Source: DASRSS01 sp035656335
GTDB taxonomy: Bacteria > Actinomycetota > Actinomycetes > Mycobacteriales > Jatrophihabitantaceae
Reading direction: 5' to 3'
DNA length: 10,415 nt
NCBI GenBank assembly: GCA_035656335.1
Contig: DASRSS010000196.1
Location: 1-10,415 of the forward strand
In this document: one piece after another, positions 4,558 through 10,415 of the stretch
Numbering within the stretch: position 1 is the first letter of the stretch
How the letters are laid out: each line of letters opens with the position of its first letter
Position numbers and translations under genes: made by a program
Notes under the pieces: model-generated
Told to the model about the DNA's origin: nothing
Databases searched by the model: none
Seen by the model: the letters and a program-made list of their open reading frames with translations, nothing else

Positions 4558-6020
4558 TCGTCCAACGGGAAGCGCCCCGCCTCGCGGAACGCGTTCACCG
4601 TCGACGTCGGCCGCAGGATGGACGCCTCGCCGTGCGGGTCGAAGTAGTAGCTGCGCGAGGACGCACAGTTGCCCAGCACGAACACCGAGTCGTCCAGCTT
4701 CGCGGTGACCCGCTTGAGGAACGCGTCGTTCGCCGCCTGCGACACCTCGAACGTGTCCGCGCCGCGCCGCCGCAGCTCACCGAACAGTCGCGTGATGTGC
4801 CGCATCTGCGACTCGATCGTGGTGAAGTACGACAGCCCGCTGTACGAGTACGGACTCGCCAGCGTCAGGAAGTTCGGGAAGCACGGAACGCTGACGCCCT
4901 CGTACGCCTGGAACCGGTTGTCGCGCCACCACTTGCCGAGGTTGCGCCCGTCGCGTCCGATCACCTCGATGGCGGGGAAGTTCGCGTCCCAGAGGTTGAA
5001 GCCGGTGGCCAGCACCAGCGTGTCGACGGCGGTCTTGCTGCCGCCGGCCACGACACCGTCGCTCTCGATGCGCTCGATGCGGTCGGTGACCAGGTGCACG
5101 TGCGGCCTGGTGAACGTGGGGAAGTAGTCGTTCGAGAACGTCGGGCGCTTGCAGCCGAAGTCGTAGTCGGGCGTGAGCTTGCGCCGCAGCTGCGGATCGG
5201 GGACCTGCCGGCGCAGGTGCTGCTCGGCCAGCCGGGCGGCGCCCGCATTGAACGCCCGCCCCTGCCGGAAGTGCAGCACGCCGGTCACCATCATCGCCTC
5301 GAGCAGGCTCGTGTTCACAGCGCGAGCGACGCGCTGGGTGAGCGGTGCGCGCGCGAAAAGCCCTTGTACGACAGGGGGAATCGGAAAGTCGATCTTCGGG
5401 ACGACCCAGATGGCGGTGCGCTGGTAGACGGTCAGCTCGGCCGCCTTGCAGGCGAGTTCCGGGATCAGTTGGACGGCCGTCGCACCCGTTCCGATCACCG
5501 CGATGCGCTCACCGGCGAAGTCGTGCGAACCGTCCCACGCGGCGGTGTGCAGCACGGTTCCGGCGAAGCTGTCGACGCCGTCGATGTCCGGACGCCGCGG
5601 CTGTGACAGGAAGCCCGTAGCGGTGACCAGATAGCGCGCGGTGATCGTCCCGCCGTCGGCATTCGACACACGCCAGTGCCGTTCGGACTCATCCCACTGC
5701 GCGCCCTGCACGGCGACGCCGAAGCGCATGTGGCGGCGCAGGTCGTACTTGGCGGCGACGTGCTCGGCGTAGCGCTTGAGCTCGGCACCGGGCGCGAAAA
5801 GCCTTGACCAGTAAGGGTTTGGCTCGAACGAGTACGAGTACGTCACGGACGCGATGTCGACGGCCAGGCCCGGGTACCGGTTGACGTGCCAGGTGCCACC
5901 GAGGTCGTCCTCACGCTCGAGGATCAACAGGTCGTCGATGCCCATGCGCTTGAAGGCGATCGCCGCGCCCATGCCGCCGAAGCCGGCGCCGACGATCACG
6001 ACCTCGTGGTCGCAACTCAT
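4542..6020 (-). CDS. Flavin-containing Baeyer-Villiger-type monooxygenase
   Basis: A 492-residue class B flavoprotein monooxygenase. The FAD Rossmann motif GAGFGG is at 11-16, with Glu35 at the end of the second strand and the GGTWHVNRYPG signature at 41-51. The Baeyer-Villiger fingerprint FxGxxxHxxxW is present as FAGTVLHTAAWD (152-163), followed by the NADPH-binding motif GTGATA (177-182) and VLATGF near 340. Length and motif order are normal and nothing is missing. Such enzymes use NADPH and O2 to insert oxygen next to a ketone, making esters or lactones, or to oxidise heteroatoms; the substrate cannot be read from sequence. ATG at 6020 has GAGG 9 nt upstream. It lies 22 nt after the di-iron protein gene on the same strand, so the two are almost certainly co-transcribed. 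Its 3' end overlaps the DUF347 gene. Confidence 0.93.
   Translation of the reverse strand: MSCDHEVVIVGAGFGGMGAAIAFKRMGIDDLLILEREDDLGGTWHVNRYPGLAVDIASVTYSYSFEPNPYWSRLFAPGAELKRYAEHVAAKYDLRRHMRFGVAVQGAQWDESERHWRVSNADGGTITARYLVTATGFLSQPRRPDIDGVDSFAGTVLHTAAWDGSHDFAGERIAVIGTGATAVQLIPELACKAAELTVYQRTAIWVVPKIDFPIPPVVQGLFARAPLTQRVARAVNTSLLEAMMVTGVLHFRQGRAFNAGAARLAEQHLRRQVPDPQLRRKLTPDYDFGCKRPTFSNDYFPTFTRPHVHLVTDRIERIESDGVVAGGSKTAVDTLVLATGFNLWDANFPAIEVIGRDGRNLGKWWRDNRFQAYEGVSVPCFPNFLTLASPYSYSGLSYFTTIESQMRHITRLFGELRRRGADTFEVSQAANDAFLKRVTAKLDDSVFVLGNCASSRSYYFDPHGEASILRPTSTVNAFREAGRFPLDDYAYA
4543..4556. terminator. Palindromic overlap of two convergent gene ends
   Basis: TACGCGTACGCGTA is a perfect 14-bp palindrome. 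The DUF347 gene ends in TAG at 4555-4557 and the monooxygenase gene ends in TAA at 4544-4542 on the other strand, a 16-nt tail-to-tail overlap. Because of the palindrome both proteins end in Tyr-Ala-Tyr-Ala. It could act as a small bidirectional hairpin; there is no T-run. Confidence 0.45.
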
Positions 6021-6042
6021 CGCACACCGCCTCGCGCTGCGG

Positions 6043-6900
6043 TCATTTCAGGTGGTCGGTCAGTCGGCCCTGCTCGCCGAACAACTCGGCCGTCCAGCGC
6101 TCGAGCAGCTCGCTGTTGTCGTTGTCGTCCGGGTGGAAACCCACCTTGTTGTACGCGCGGATCCGCCGCACGACCGCCGGGCTCAGGAACGGTGAGTGCC
6201 GCAGCGCCGCGACACTGCGCAACAGCCGGCGAGGCTGGTAGGTCGCGCGATCGGCCAGCAGCGACAGGATCGTGTGCACCGTGACGCCGGTCAGGAAGCT
6301 GCCGGTGATGTAGCGCATCGTCCAGATCCGGCGCCGCTCACTGCCACCGGCGGCACGGAACACGTCGAACGCGACGGCCTTGTGCTCGGACTCCTCCAGC
6401 GCGTGCCAGAGCAGCATCGAGCGGACCTCGGACGTGCCCAGCAACGCCTGCGCGCGCTCGTCCGTCAGCAGCGTCTCCGCCAGCGCCGCGGTGTAGTGCT
6501 CGAGCGCCGCGGTGACCGCGAGACAGGTCAGCGGCGACAGCAGCTTCTCGTACAGCCCCAGCCCGCGCTTGACCGAGCGGTCGACCCGCCGCGTCGGATA
6601 GCCCATCTGCTGCAACCGCTCGTTCAGCGCGCGGTGCTCGCGGCCGTGTGTGACCTCCTGCCCGGTGAAGCCGGCGACCTGCTTCTTCAGCTCCGGGTCC
6701 GTGATCAGGTCGGCGTGCCTGCGGACGGAGCGGACGAAGAAGTCCTCGCCCTCGGGGAACATCGCCGACAGCACGGCCACCACGTGGCTCATGATCAGGT
6801 CGCCGTCGACGTAGTGCCGGTCGAGCGAACCCGTCGGGTAGTTGAACTTGATGCGGCGGGTGCGGACATCGCGAGCCGGAACGGTTCGGGTGGACGTCAT
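6043..6900 (-). CDS. PF10118 family protein (annotated metal-dependent hydrolase), ferritin-like di-iron ligand pattern
   Basis: A 285-residue helical protein of the COG3687/PF10118 type. Recognisable stretches are RRIKFNYP, MFPEGEDFFVRSVRRH (47-62), FTGQEVTHGREH (78-89), LEHYTA (133-138) and LLWHALEESEHKAVAFDV (163-180). Glu52 (or Glu50), Glu82-x-x-His85, Glu134 and Glu170-x-x-His173 reproduce the E / ExxH / E / ExxH ligand order of ferritin-like di-iron carboxylate proteins, with spacings of 30 and 36 residues in each half. That suggests an O2-activating enzyme rather than a hydrolase (inference from residues). ATG at 6900 has GAGGGG 5 nt upstream; an ATG 78 nt further up would add a basic tail that overlaps the operator-like repeats and is rejected. 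First gene of the operon with the monooxygenase, which supports a shared oxygenation pathway. Confidence 0.88.
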   Translation of the reverse strand: MTSTRTVPARDVRTRRIKFNYPTGSLDRHYVDGDLIMSHVVAVLSAMFPEGEDFFVRSVRRHADLITDPELKKQVAGFTGQEVTHGREHRALNERLQQMGYPTRRVDRSVKRGLGLYEKLLSPLTCLAVTAALEHYTAALAETLLTDERAQALLGTSEVRSMLLWHALEESEHKAVAFDVFRAAGGSERRRIWTMRYITGSFLTGVTVHTILSLLADRATYQPRRLLRSVAALRHSPFLSPAVVRRIRAYNKVGFHPDDNDNSELLERWTAELFGEQGRLTDHLK

Positions 6901-6935
6901 GGCGGCCCCTCTTCGCCTAGCGCTGCTCGTCGCGG

Positions 6936-6985
6936 GTGTCTGGGACTTCGAACACCTGCTTCTAAGTGTCTGCGACACTGTGTCC
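6936..6985. promoter_or_regulatory. Cluster of GTGTC/GACAC half sites upstream of the di-iron/BVMO operon
   Basis: AGTGTC-TGC-GACACT (6966-6980) is a perfect 6-bp-arm palindrome. It overlaps GACAC-T-GTGTC (6975-6985), also perfect. A further GTGTCTGGGAC at 6936-6946 repeats the left part of the first. Four half sites in 50 nt in front of the operon look like a repressor site of TetR type. No clear -10 or -35 is visible. The regulator is unknown; the TetR encoded at 8588-9199 has GACAC-N3-GTGTC across its own start. Confidence 0.5.
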
Positions 6986-7026
6986 CACTAGGTTGACGCT
7001 AGCTCCGCGTGCGCCGTCTCCGCAAC

Positions 7027-7040
7027 CCGGGTGCGCCCGG
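7027..7040 (-). terminator. Short GC hairpin after glpD
   Basis: CCGGG-TGCG-CCCGG lies immediately past the glpD stop codon (minus strand TGA at 7044-7042). The stem is five G/C pairs around a tetraloop, with no T-run. It is a possible terminator, but such motifs are frequent in DNA this GC-rich. Confidence 0.25.
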
Positions 7041-7041
7041 C

Positions 7042-8580
7042 TCAGCCGGACGCGAGAGCGGCGCGCGCGGCCGGGACCGCGGCGGCGCGGTCGGCCGCGG
7101 ACAACCCGATCCGGGTGCGCCGGTCGAGCAGGTCGTCCACGTCCAGGGCCCCCTCGTGGCGGACCGCGAAGATCAGCTCCGCTGCGCACGTGTCCACGCC
7201 CGGGCACAGCGGCTCGAGCAGGGCCGGGTCGCCGCCGGCGGCAGCCACGACGTCCACCGACTCGGTCCCGTACCGCCGCACCAGCGCGGCGGGCGCCGGG
7301 ATCCGGGCGAGCGTGTCGCGCGCGGCGGCGCCCACCAGCGGCACGCTCCGGGTCCGGCACGGGTCGGCGTCGGCGCCCGAAGCGCGCAGGGCCGCGTCCA
7401 CCGCGTCCTGCGCCATCCGCCGGTAGGTGGTGAGCTTCCCGCCGACGACGGTCACCAGCCCGTCCGGGGCGGTGAGCACCGCGTGCTTGCGGGACAGGTC
7501 CGCGGTGCGCTCGCCGGACGCGTCCAAGAGCGGACGGAGCCCCGAGTAGGTGGCGAGCAGGTCGCCGCGCCCCACCGGTTCGGCCAGGACCGTGTTCACG
7601 GTCTCGAGCAGGAAGTCGATCTCGGGCTCGGACGGCGTGGGCACGTCGGGCACGGGCCCGGGGGCGTCCTCGTCGGTCAGGCCCACGTAGACCCGCCGGT
7701 CCGCCGCCGGCAGCGCGAAGACAAATCGATTTGTCGACTCAGGAACGGGGACGGTCAGCCCGGCGCCCAGGCCGCCGAACGCGGACTGGGGCAGCACCAG
7801 GTGGGTGCCGCGGCTCGGCCGCAGCCGGACGTCCGATGCGACCTGGCCGGCCCAGACCCCGGCCGCGTTCACGACCATCCGCGCGCGGACGTCCAGCCGC
7901 GCGCCGGTCAGGGTGTCCGTGAGCACCGCGCCGGACCCGCTGACCTCGCTCGCCGCGCACCGCGTCAGCACCCGCGCGCCGGCGGCCGCGGCGGTCCGGG
8001 CGAGCGCGACCACCAGCCGGGCGTCGTCGCACAGCTGCCCGTCCCAGGCGAGCAGTCCGCCGCGCAGCCCGTCCGGACGCACCGTCGGCGCGAGCGCCCG
8101 CACCCGTCCCGCGTCGACGCGCCGGGACCGCGGCAGCACCGAACCGGGAGTGCCGGCCGCGCGCCGCAGCAGATCGCCGGCCGCGAAGCCGGTGCGCACC
8201 AGGGCCGCGTGGCCGGGACGAACGGTCGGCAGCAGCGGGACGACCTGGGGGAACGGGGCGACCAGGTGCGGCGCGGTCCGGGTCATCAACACGTGCCGCT
8301 CAACGGCGCTCTCGTGCGCGATGCCGACCGCGCCCGAGGCCAGGTAGCGCAGCCCGCCGTGCACCAGCTTCGAGCTCCATCGGCTCGTCCCGAACGCGAG
8401 GTCGTGCTTCTCAACGAGCACCACGGACAGGCCGCGGGTGGCCGCGTCCAGCGCCACGCCCGCGCCGGTGACCCCGCCGCCGACGACCAGCAGGTCGACC
8501 ACCTCGCCGCGGGCCAGGGCGTCGAGGTCGCGTTCCCGCCTCGGCCGGTTGAGCGAGGCGTCCCCGGACGGCGTGCTCAT
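7042..8580 (-). CDS. glpD: FAD-dependent glycerol-3-phosphate dehydrogenase
   Basis: A 512-residue flavoenzyme that oxidises sn-glycerol-3-phosphate to DHAP at the membrane, passing electrons to quinone. The FAD Rossmann motif GGGVTGAG is at 34-41 with Glu57 closing the second strand. The family signature GTSRWSSKLVHGGLRYL (64-80) is intact, as are the downstream landmarks VNAAGVWAGQ, SRGTHLVLP, TYSGLRPLL and VVGGKLTTYRRMAQDAVDAAL. Length is within the family range. ATG at 8580 lies 7 nt after the stop of the tetR gene with no Shine-Dalgarno, so translation is probably coupled to tetR. Gene order tetR-glpD, divergent from an AGPS-like flavoprotein, matches M. tuberculosis Rv2250c-Rv2249c/Rv2251 (glpD1 locus). 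The encoded product is complete. Confidence 0.95.
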   Translation of the reverse strand: MSTPSGDASLNRPRRERDLDALARGEVVDLLVVGGGVTGAGVALDAATRGLSVVLVEKHDLAFGTSRWSSKLVHGGLRYLASGAVGIAHESAVERHVLMTRTAPHLVAPFPQVVPLLPTVRPGHAALVRTGFAAGDLLRRAAGTPGSVLPRSRRVDAGRVRALAPTVRPDGLRGGLLAWDGQLCDDARLVVALARTAAAAGARVLTRCAASEVSGSGAVLTDTLTGARLDVRARMVVNAAGVWAGQVASDVRLRPSRGTHLVLPQSAFGGLGAGLTVPVPESTNRFVFALPAADRRVYVGLTDEDAPGPVPDVPTPSEPEIDFLLETVNTVLAEPVGRGDLLATYSGLRPLLDASGERTADLSRKHAVLTAPDGLVTVVGGKLTTYRRMAQDAVDAALRASGADADPCRTRSVPLVGAAARDTLARIPAPAALVRRYGTESVDVVAAAGGDPALLEPLCPGVDTCAAELIFAVRHEGALDVDDLLDRRTRIGLSAADRAAAVPAARAALASG

Positions 8581-8587
8581 CGGGCGC

Positions 8588-9199
8588 TCACGGGGCCAGG
8601 TACCGGTCGAGCAGCTCCCGCAGCTGCGCGTCCAGGACGTCCAGGCCGACGTGCTCGTCGACGAACACGGGCGCAGTAAGCACGAACGGCCACGCGGTCA
8701 GCCAGACGGTCCGGGCCAGCGCGGCCGGGTCGCCCGTGCGGATCGTCCCGTCGTGGTCGGACAGCGCCGCCTCGAGCAGCTGCACCTGCGCCGCGGTGGA
8801 CGCGCCCTGCCGGTGCAGCAGGTACGGCAGCAGGAACTCCGGGTCGACGTCGATGATCTTGCGCAGCAGCGGGTGGGCGCGCAGCGCGGTGACGGAGCCG
8901 CAGACGGACTCCACCAGGGCCGCCCGGGACGTCCGTCCGGCCGGGAACCCGCCGTCGGTGAGCGCGGCGAACTCGCGGGTGGTGAGCGCGGCGAGGACGG
9001 CCTGGACGTTCGGCCAGCGCCGGTAGAGCGTCGCGCGCGAGACACCCGCGTGCCGGGCGATGTCGGCCATGTTCAGCCGCCGCATGCCGACGGCCAGCAG
9101 CAGCTGGTAGGCCGCGTCCAGGATGGCCCGGTCCGCGATCGCGTTGGGCGCCACGCGGATGGGCTCGTCCAGCGCCGTGTTGCGCTGCTGCGACACCAT
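8588..9199 (-). CDS. TetR/AcrR family regulator of the glpD locus
   Basis: A 203-residue TetR repressor. The DNA-binding domain spans about 20-68: ADRAILDAAYQLLLAVGMRR, then NMADIARHAGVSRATLYRRW, with the recognition helix at about 52-61 (VSRATLYRRW). The C-terminal domain carries a long helix at 84-125 and a hydrophobic stretch near 165-185 (VWLTAWPFVLTAPVFV) that could line a lipid-like ligand pocket. It is the first gene of a two-gene unit with glpD, 7 nt apart, and diverges from the AGPS-like gene 78 nt away, so it probably controls both directions. ATG at 9199 follows TACACT by 7 nt with no Shine-Dalgarno. The M. tuberculosis counterpart by position is Rv2250c. Inducer unknown; a glycerolipid intermediate is a fair guess. 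Confidence 0.9.
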   Translation of the reverse strand: MVSQQRNTALDEPIRVAPNAIADRAILDAAYQLLLAVGMRRLNMADIARHAGVSRATLYRRWPNVQAVLAALTTREFAALTDGGFPAGRTSRAALVESVCGSVTALRAHPLLRKIIDVDPEFLLPYLLHRQGASTAAQVQLLEAALSDHDGTIRTGDPAALARTVWLTAWPFVLTAPVFVDEHVGLDVLDAQLRELLDRYLAP

Positions 9200-9212
9200 G
9201 TGTCAAAGTGTA
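9192..9212. promoter_or_regulatory. tetR -10 box, leaderless start and GACAC/GTGTC site
   Basis: On the minus strand TACACT (9212-9207) stands 7 nt before the ATG at 9199, fitting a leaderless transcript. GACAC-CAT-GTGTC (9192-9204) is a perfect 5-bp-arm inverted repeat centred on the start codon, a plausible autoregulatory site. The half site matches those at 6936-6985. The 78-nt intergenic region (9200-9277) must also hold the promoter of the divergent oxidase; no clear one is seen. Confidence 0.4.
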
Positions 9213-9277
9213 TCAGCGAATTCCCGGAGTCGCGCAGCCCGCGGTCGCCGGGATGCCGAACTCGCGCGGGGAGTGAG

Positions 9278-10415
9278 ATGGAATCGGAGCTGCCGGTCGT
9301 GCCGATGCGGCCGTACCGCTGGGGCGACCCGGCCCGCGAGGTCGCGCTGCCCGACCTGGCCCGGCAGGCGCTCACCGCGCTCGGTGCCCAGGCACCGGCG
9401 GCGCCGGTCGACCCGCCCGCCGCCCGCGTGCCGGAGCCCCGGCTGCCTGCGGACGCGCTCGCGGCACTGGCGGATGCGCTCGGGCCCGAACACGTCCGCA
9501 CCGACCACGACGCGCGGGTCGCGCACACCCGCGGCTGGTCGACGACCGATCTGCTCAAGCTGCGCGCGGGCGACGCGTCCGACGCCCCGGACGCGGTCGT
9601 GCTGCCCGGCAGCCACGACGAGGTCGTCCGGGTGTTGGAGATCTGCACCGAGCGCCGTATCGGCGTGGTCCCGTTCGCCGGCGGGACGTCCGTAGTGGGC
9701 GGGCTGGTCGCATCCGGCGGAGACCTTCCCGGCGTGATCGCCCTGGACGTCGGCCGGCTCGACGCGCTGACCGCGCTCGACGACGTCTCGCGCACCGCCA
9801 CGCTGCAGGCCGGCGTGCGCGGCACCCGCGCGGAGGCGTTGCTGAACGAGCGCGGCTACACGCTCGGCCACTTCCCGCAGTCGTACGAGGGCGCGAGCAT
9901 CGGCGGCTACGCGGCCGCGCGGTCGGCCGGGCAGTCGTCCGCCGGCTACGGCCGGTTCGACGAGATGGTGGTCGGACTGGTGGTCGCCACGCCGCGCGGC
10001 ACGCTACGCCTCGGCGCCGCGCCGAAGTCCGCCGCCGGGCCGGACCTGCGCCAGCTGCTGCTCGGTTCGGAGGGGACGCTCGGCGTGATCACCGAGGTCA
10101 CGGTGCGGATCCGTCCACGCCCGGCGCAGCGGGTCTTCGACGGCTGGCGGTTCGCGTCGTTCGAGGCCGGCGCCGACGCGCTACGCCGGCTGGCCCAGGA
10201 CGGCCCGCTGCCGACCGTGCTGCGCCTGTCGGACGAGGCCGAGACCGCGGTGAACCTGGCGGACCCGACCGGGTCGGGCGAGGCGTCGGCCCCGGGCGGC
10301 TGCCTGGCGATCGCCGGCTACGAGGGCACGGCGGCCGACGTGGCGGCCCGGCGCGCGGCCGCGTCCGAGGTGCTGGCTGGCGCGGGGGGCGAGAACCTCG
10401 GCACCGGCCCGGGGG
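9278..10415 (+). CDS. FAD-binding oxidase, alkyldihydroxyacetonephosphate synthase-like (partial, runs off the right edge)
   Basis: The first 379 codons of a PCMH-type flavoprotein; the C-terminus lies beyond the window. Family landmarks follow the AGPS order: RWGDP (14-18), HTRGWSTTDLLKLRAGD (83-99), DAVVLPGSHDEVV (105-117), the FAD loop PFAGGTSVVGGL (132-143), FPQSYEGASIGGYAAARSAGQ (199-219), YGRFDEMVVGL (224-234), GPDLRQLLLGSEGTLGVITE (254-273) and LRLSD with Arg316, in the place of the AGPS arginine whose human mutation impairs plasmalogen synthesis. AGPS swaps the acyl chain of acyl-DHAP for a fatty alcohol, the ether-lipid step. Whether this protein does so cannot be told without the C-terminal Tyr/His active site; a D-lactate or glycolate oxidase-like role is the alternative. 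ATG at 9278 has GGGGAG 4 nt upstream; ATG 9305 is possible but has no site. By synteny it equals Rv2251. Confidence 0.88.
   Translation, partial: MESELPVVPMRPYRWGDPAREVALPDLARQALTALGAQAPAAPVDPPAARVPEPRLPADALAALADALGPEHVRTDHDARVAHTRGWSTTDLLKLRAGDASDAPDAVVLPGSHDEVVRVLEICTERRIGVVPFAGGTSVVGGLVASGGDLPGVIALDVGRLDALTALDDVSRTATLQAGVRGTRAEALLNERGYTLGHFPQSYEGASIGGYAAARSAGQSSAGYGRFDEMVVGLVVATPRGTLRLGAAPKSAAGPDLRQLLLGSEGTLGVITEVTVRIRPRPAQRVFDGWRFASFEAGADALRRLAQDGPLPTVLRLSDEAETAVNLADPTGSGEASAPGGCLAIAGYEGTAADVAARRAAASEVLAGAGGENLGTGPG

Noticed and set aside
3645..5606. 653-codon plus-strand open frame across the DUF347 and monooxygenase genes
   Set aside because: It runs out of frame through the DUF347 gene and antisense to the monooxygenase. 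Its product is Arg/Pro/Ala-rich low-complexity sequence with no domain, as expected from GC-rich DNA.
7009..8679. 556-codon plus-strand open frame
   Set aside because: It is antisense to glpD; the translation is Arg/Gly/Gln-rich without fold or motif, whereas the minus strand encodes a complete GlpD.
8577..9206. 209-codon second frame on the same strand as the glpD-locus tetR
   Set aside because: Arg/Pro/Ala-rich product with no helix-turn-helix; the other frame (8588-9199) gives a perfect TetR domain.
9201..9206. TTGACA on the minus strand as a -35 box
   Set aside because: It reads TTGACA at 9206-9201, only 1 nt before the tetR ATG, so its -10 would fall inside the coding region; TACACT upstream explains the start better.

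Overview
The window is a stretch of high-GC actinobacterial chromosome. The evidence is the strong G/C bias at third codon positions, several start codons placed 6-7 nt behind TANNNT boxes (as in leaderless actinobacterial mRNAs), and a right end whose gene order matches Mycobacterium tuberculosis Rv2249c-Rv2252 (glpD1, TetR regulator, flavoprotein, diacylglycerol kinase). I cannot name the genus. No insertion sequence, CRISPR array, rRNA or replication origin is visible.

Layout. Positions 35-123 hold a tRNA-Ser(UGA) on the minus strand. Next on the same strand, 238-795, is a small membrane-anchored HNH nuclease, then a 233-nt gap with inverted repeats and a possible gene remnant. From 1029 to 1974 a GlcG/HbpS-type (DUF336) protein and a MarR regulator diverge from a shared 46-bp palindromic operator. 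From 1976 to 3542 an SDR-type oxidoreductase and a TetR regulator diverge from a control region with two copies of a 21-bp operator. From 3706 to 4557 lies a polytopic membrane protein with four DUF347 repeats. It converges with a two-gene minus-strand operon (6900 to 4542): a PF10118 'metal-dependent hydrolase' with the full ligand pattern of a di-iron carboxylate enzyme, then a Baeyer-Villiger-type flavin monooxygenase. From 7042 to the right edge lie glpD and its TetR regulator (minus strand) and, divergently, the first 379 codons of an alkyl-DHAP-synthase-like FAD oxidase.

How it works together. The window is mostly short oxidoreductase modules, each with its own one-component repressor (MarR or TetR) beside it. 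The three regulator genes and the HNH gene share a leaderless-type start, while most metabolic genes carry a recognisable Shine-Dalgarno. The right-hand module would turn glycerol-3-phosphate into DHAP and, if the flavoprotein is a true AGPS, possibly into ether-lipid precursors. The di-iron/BVMO pair looks like a degradative or lipid-modifying oxygenase unit. In both convergent gene pairs the two stop codons sit inside one perfect palindrome.

Most of the window is ordinary actinobacterial accessory metabolism. The points most worth a second look are the di-iron/BVMO pair, the glpD-AGPS module, the membrane-anchored HNH protein, the operator pairs and the palindromic tail-to-tail junctions.
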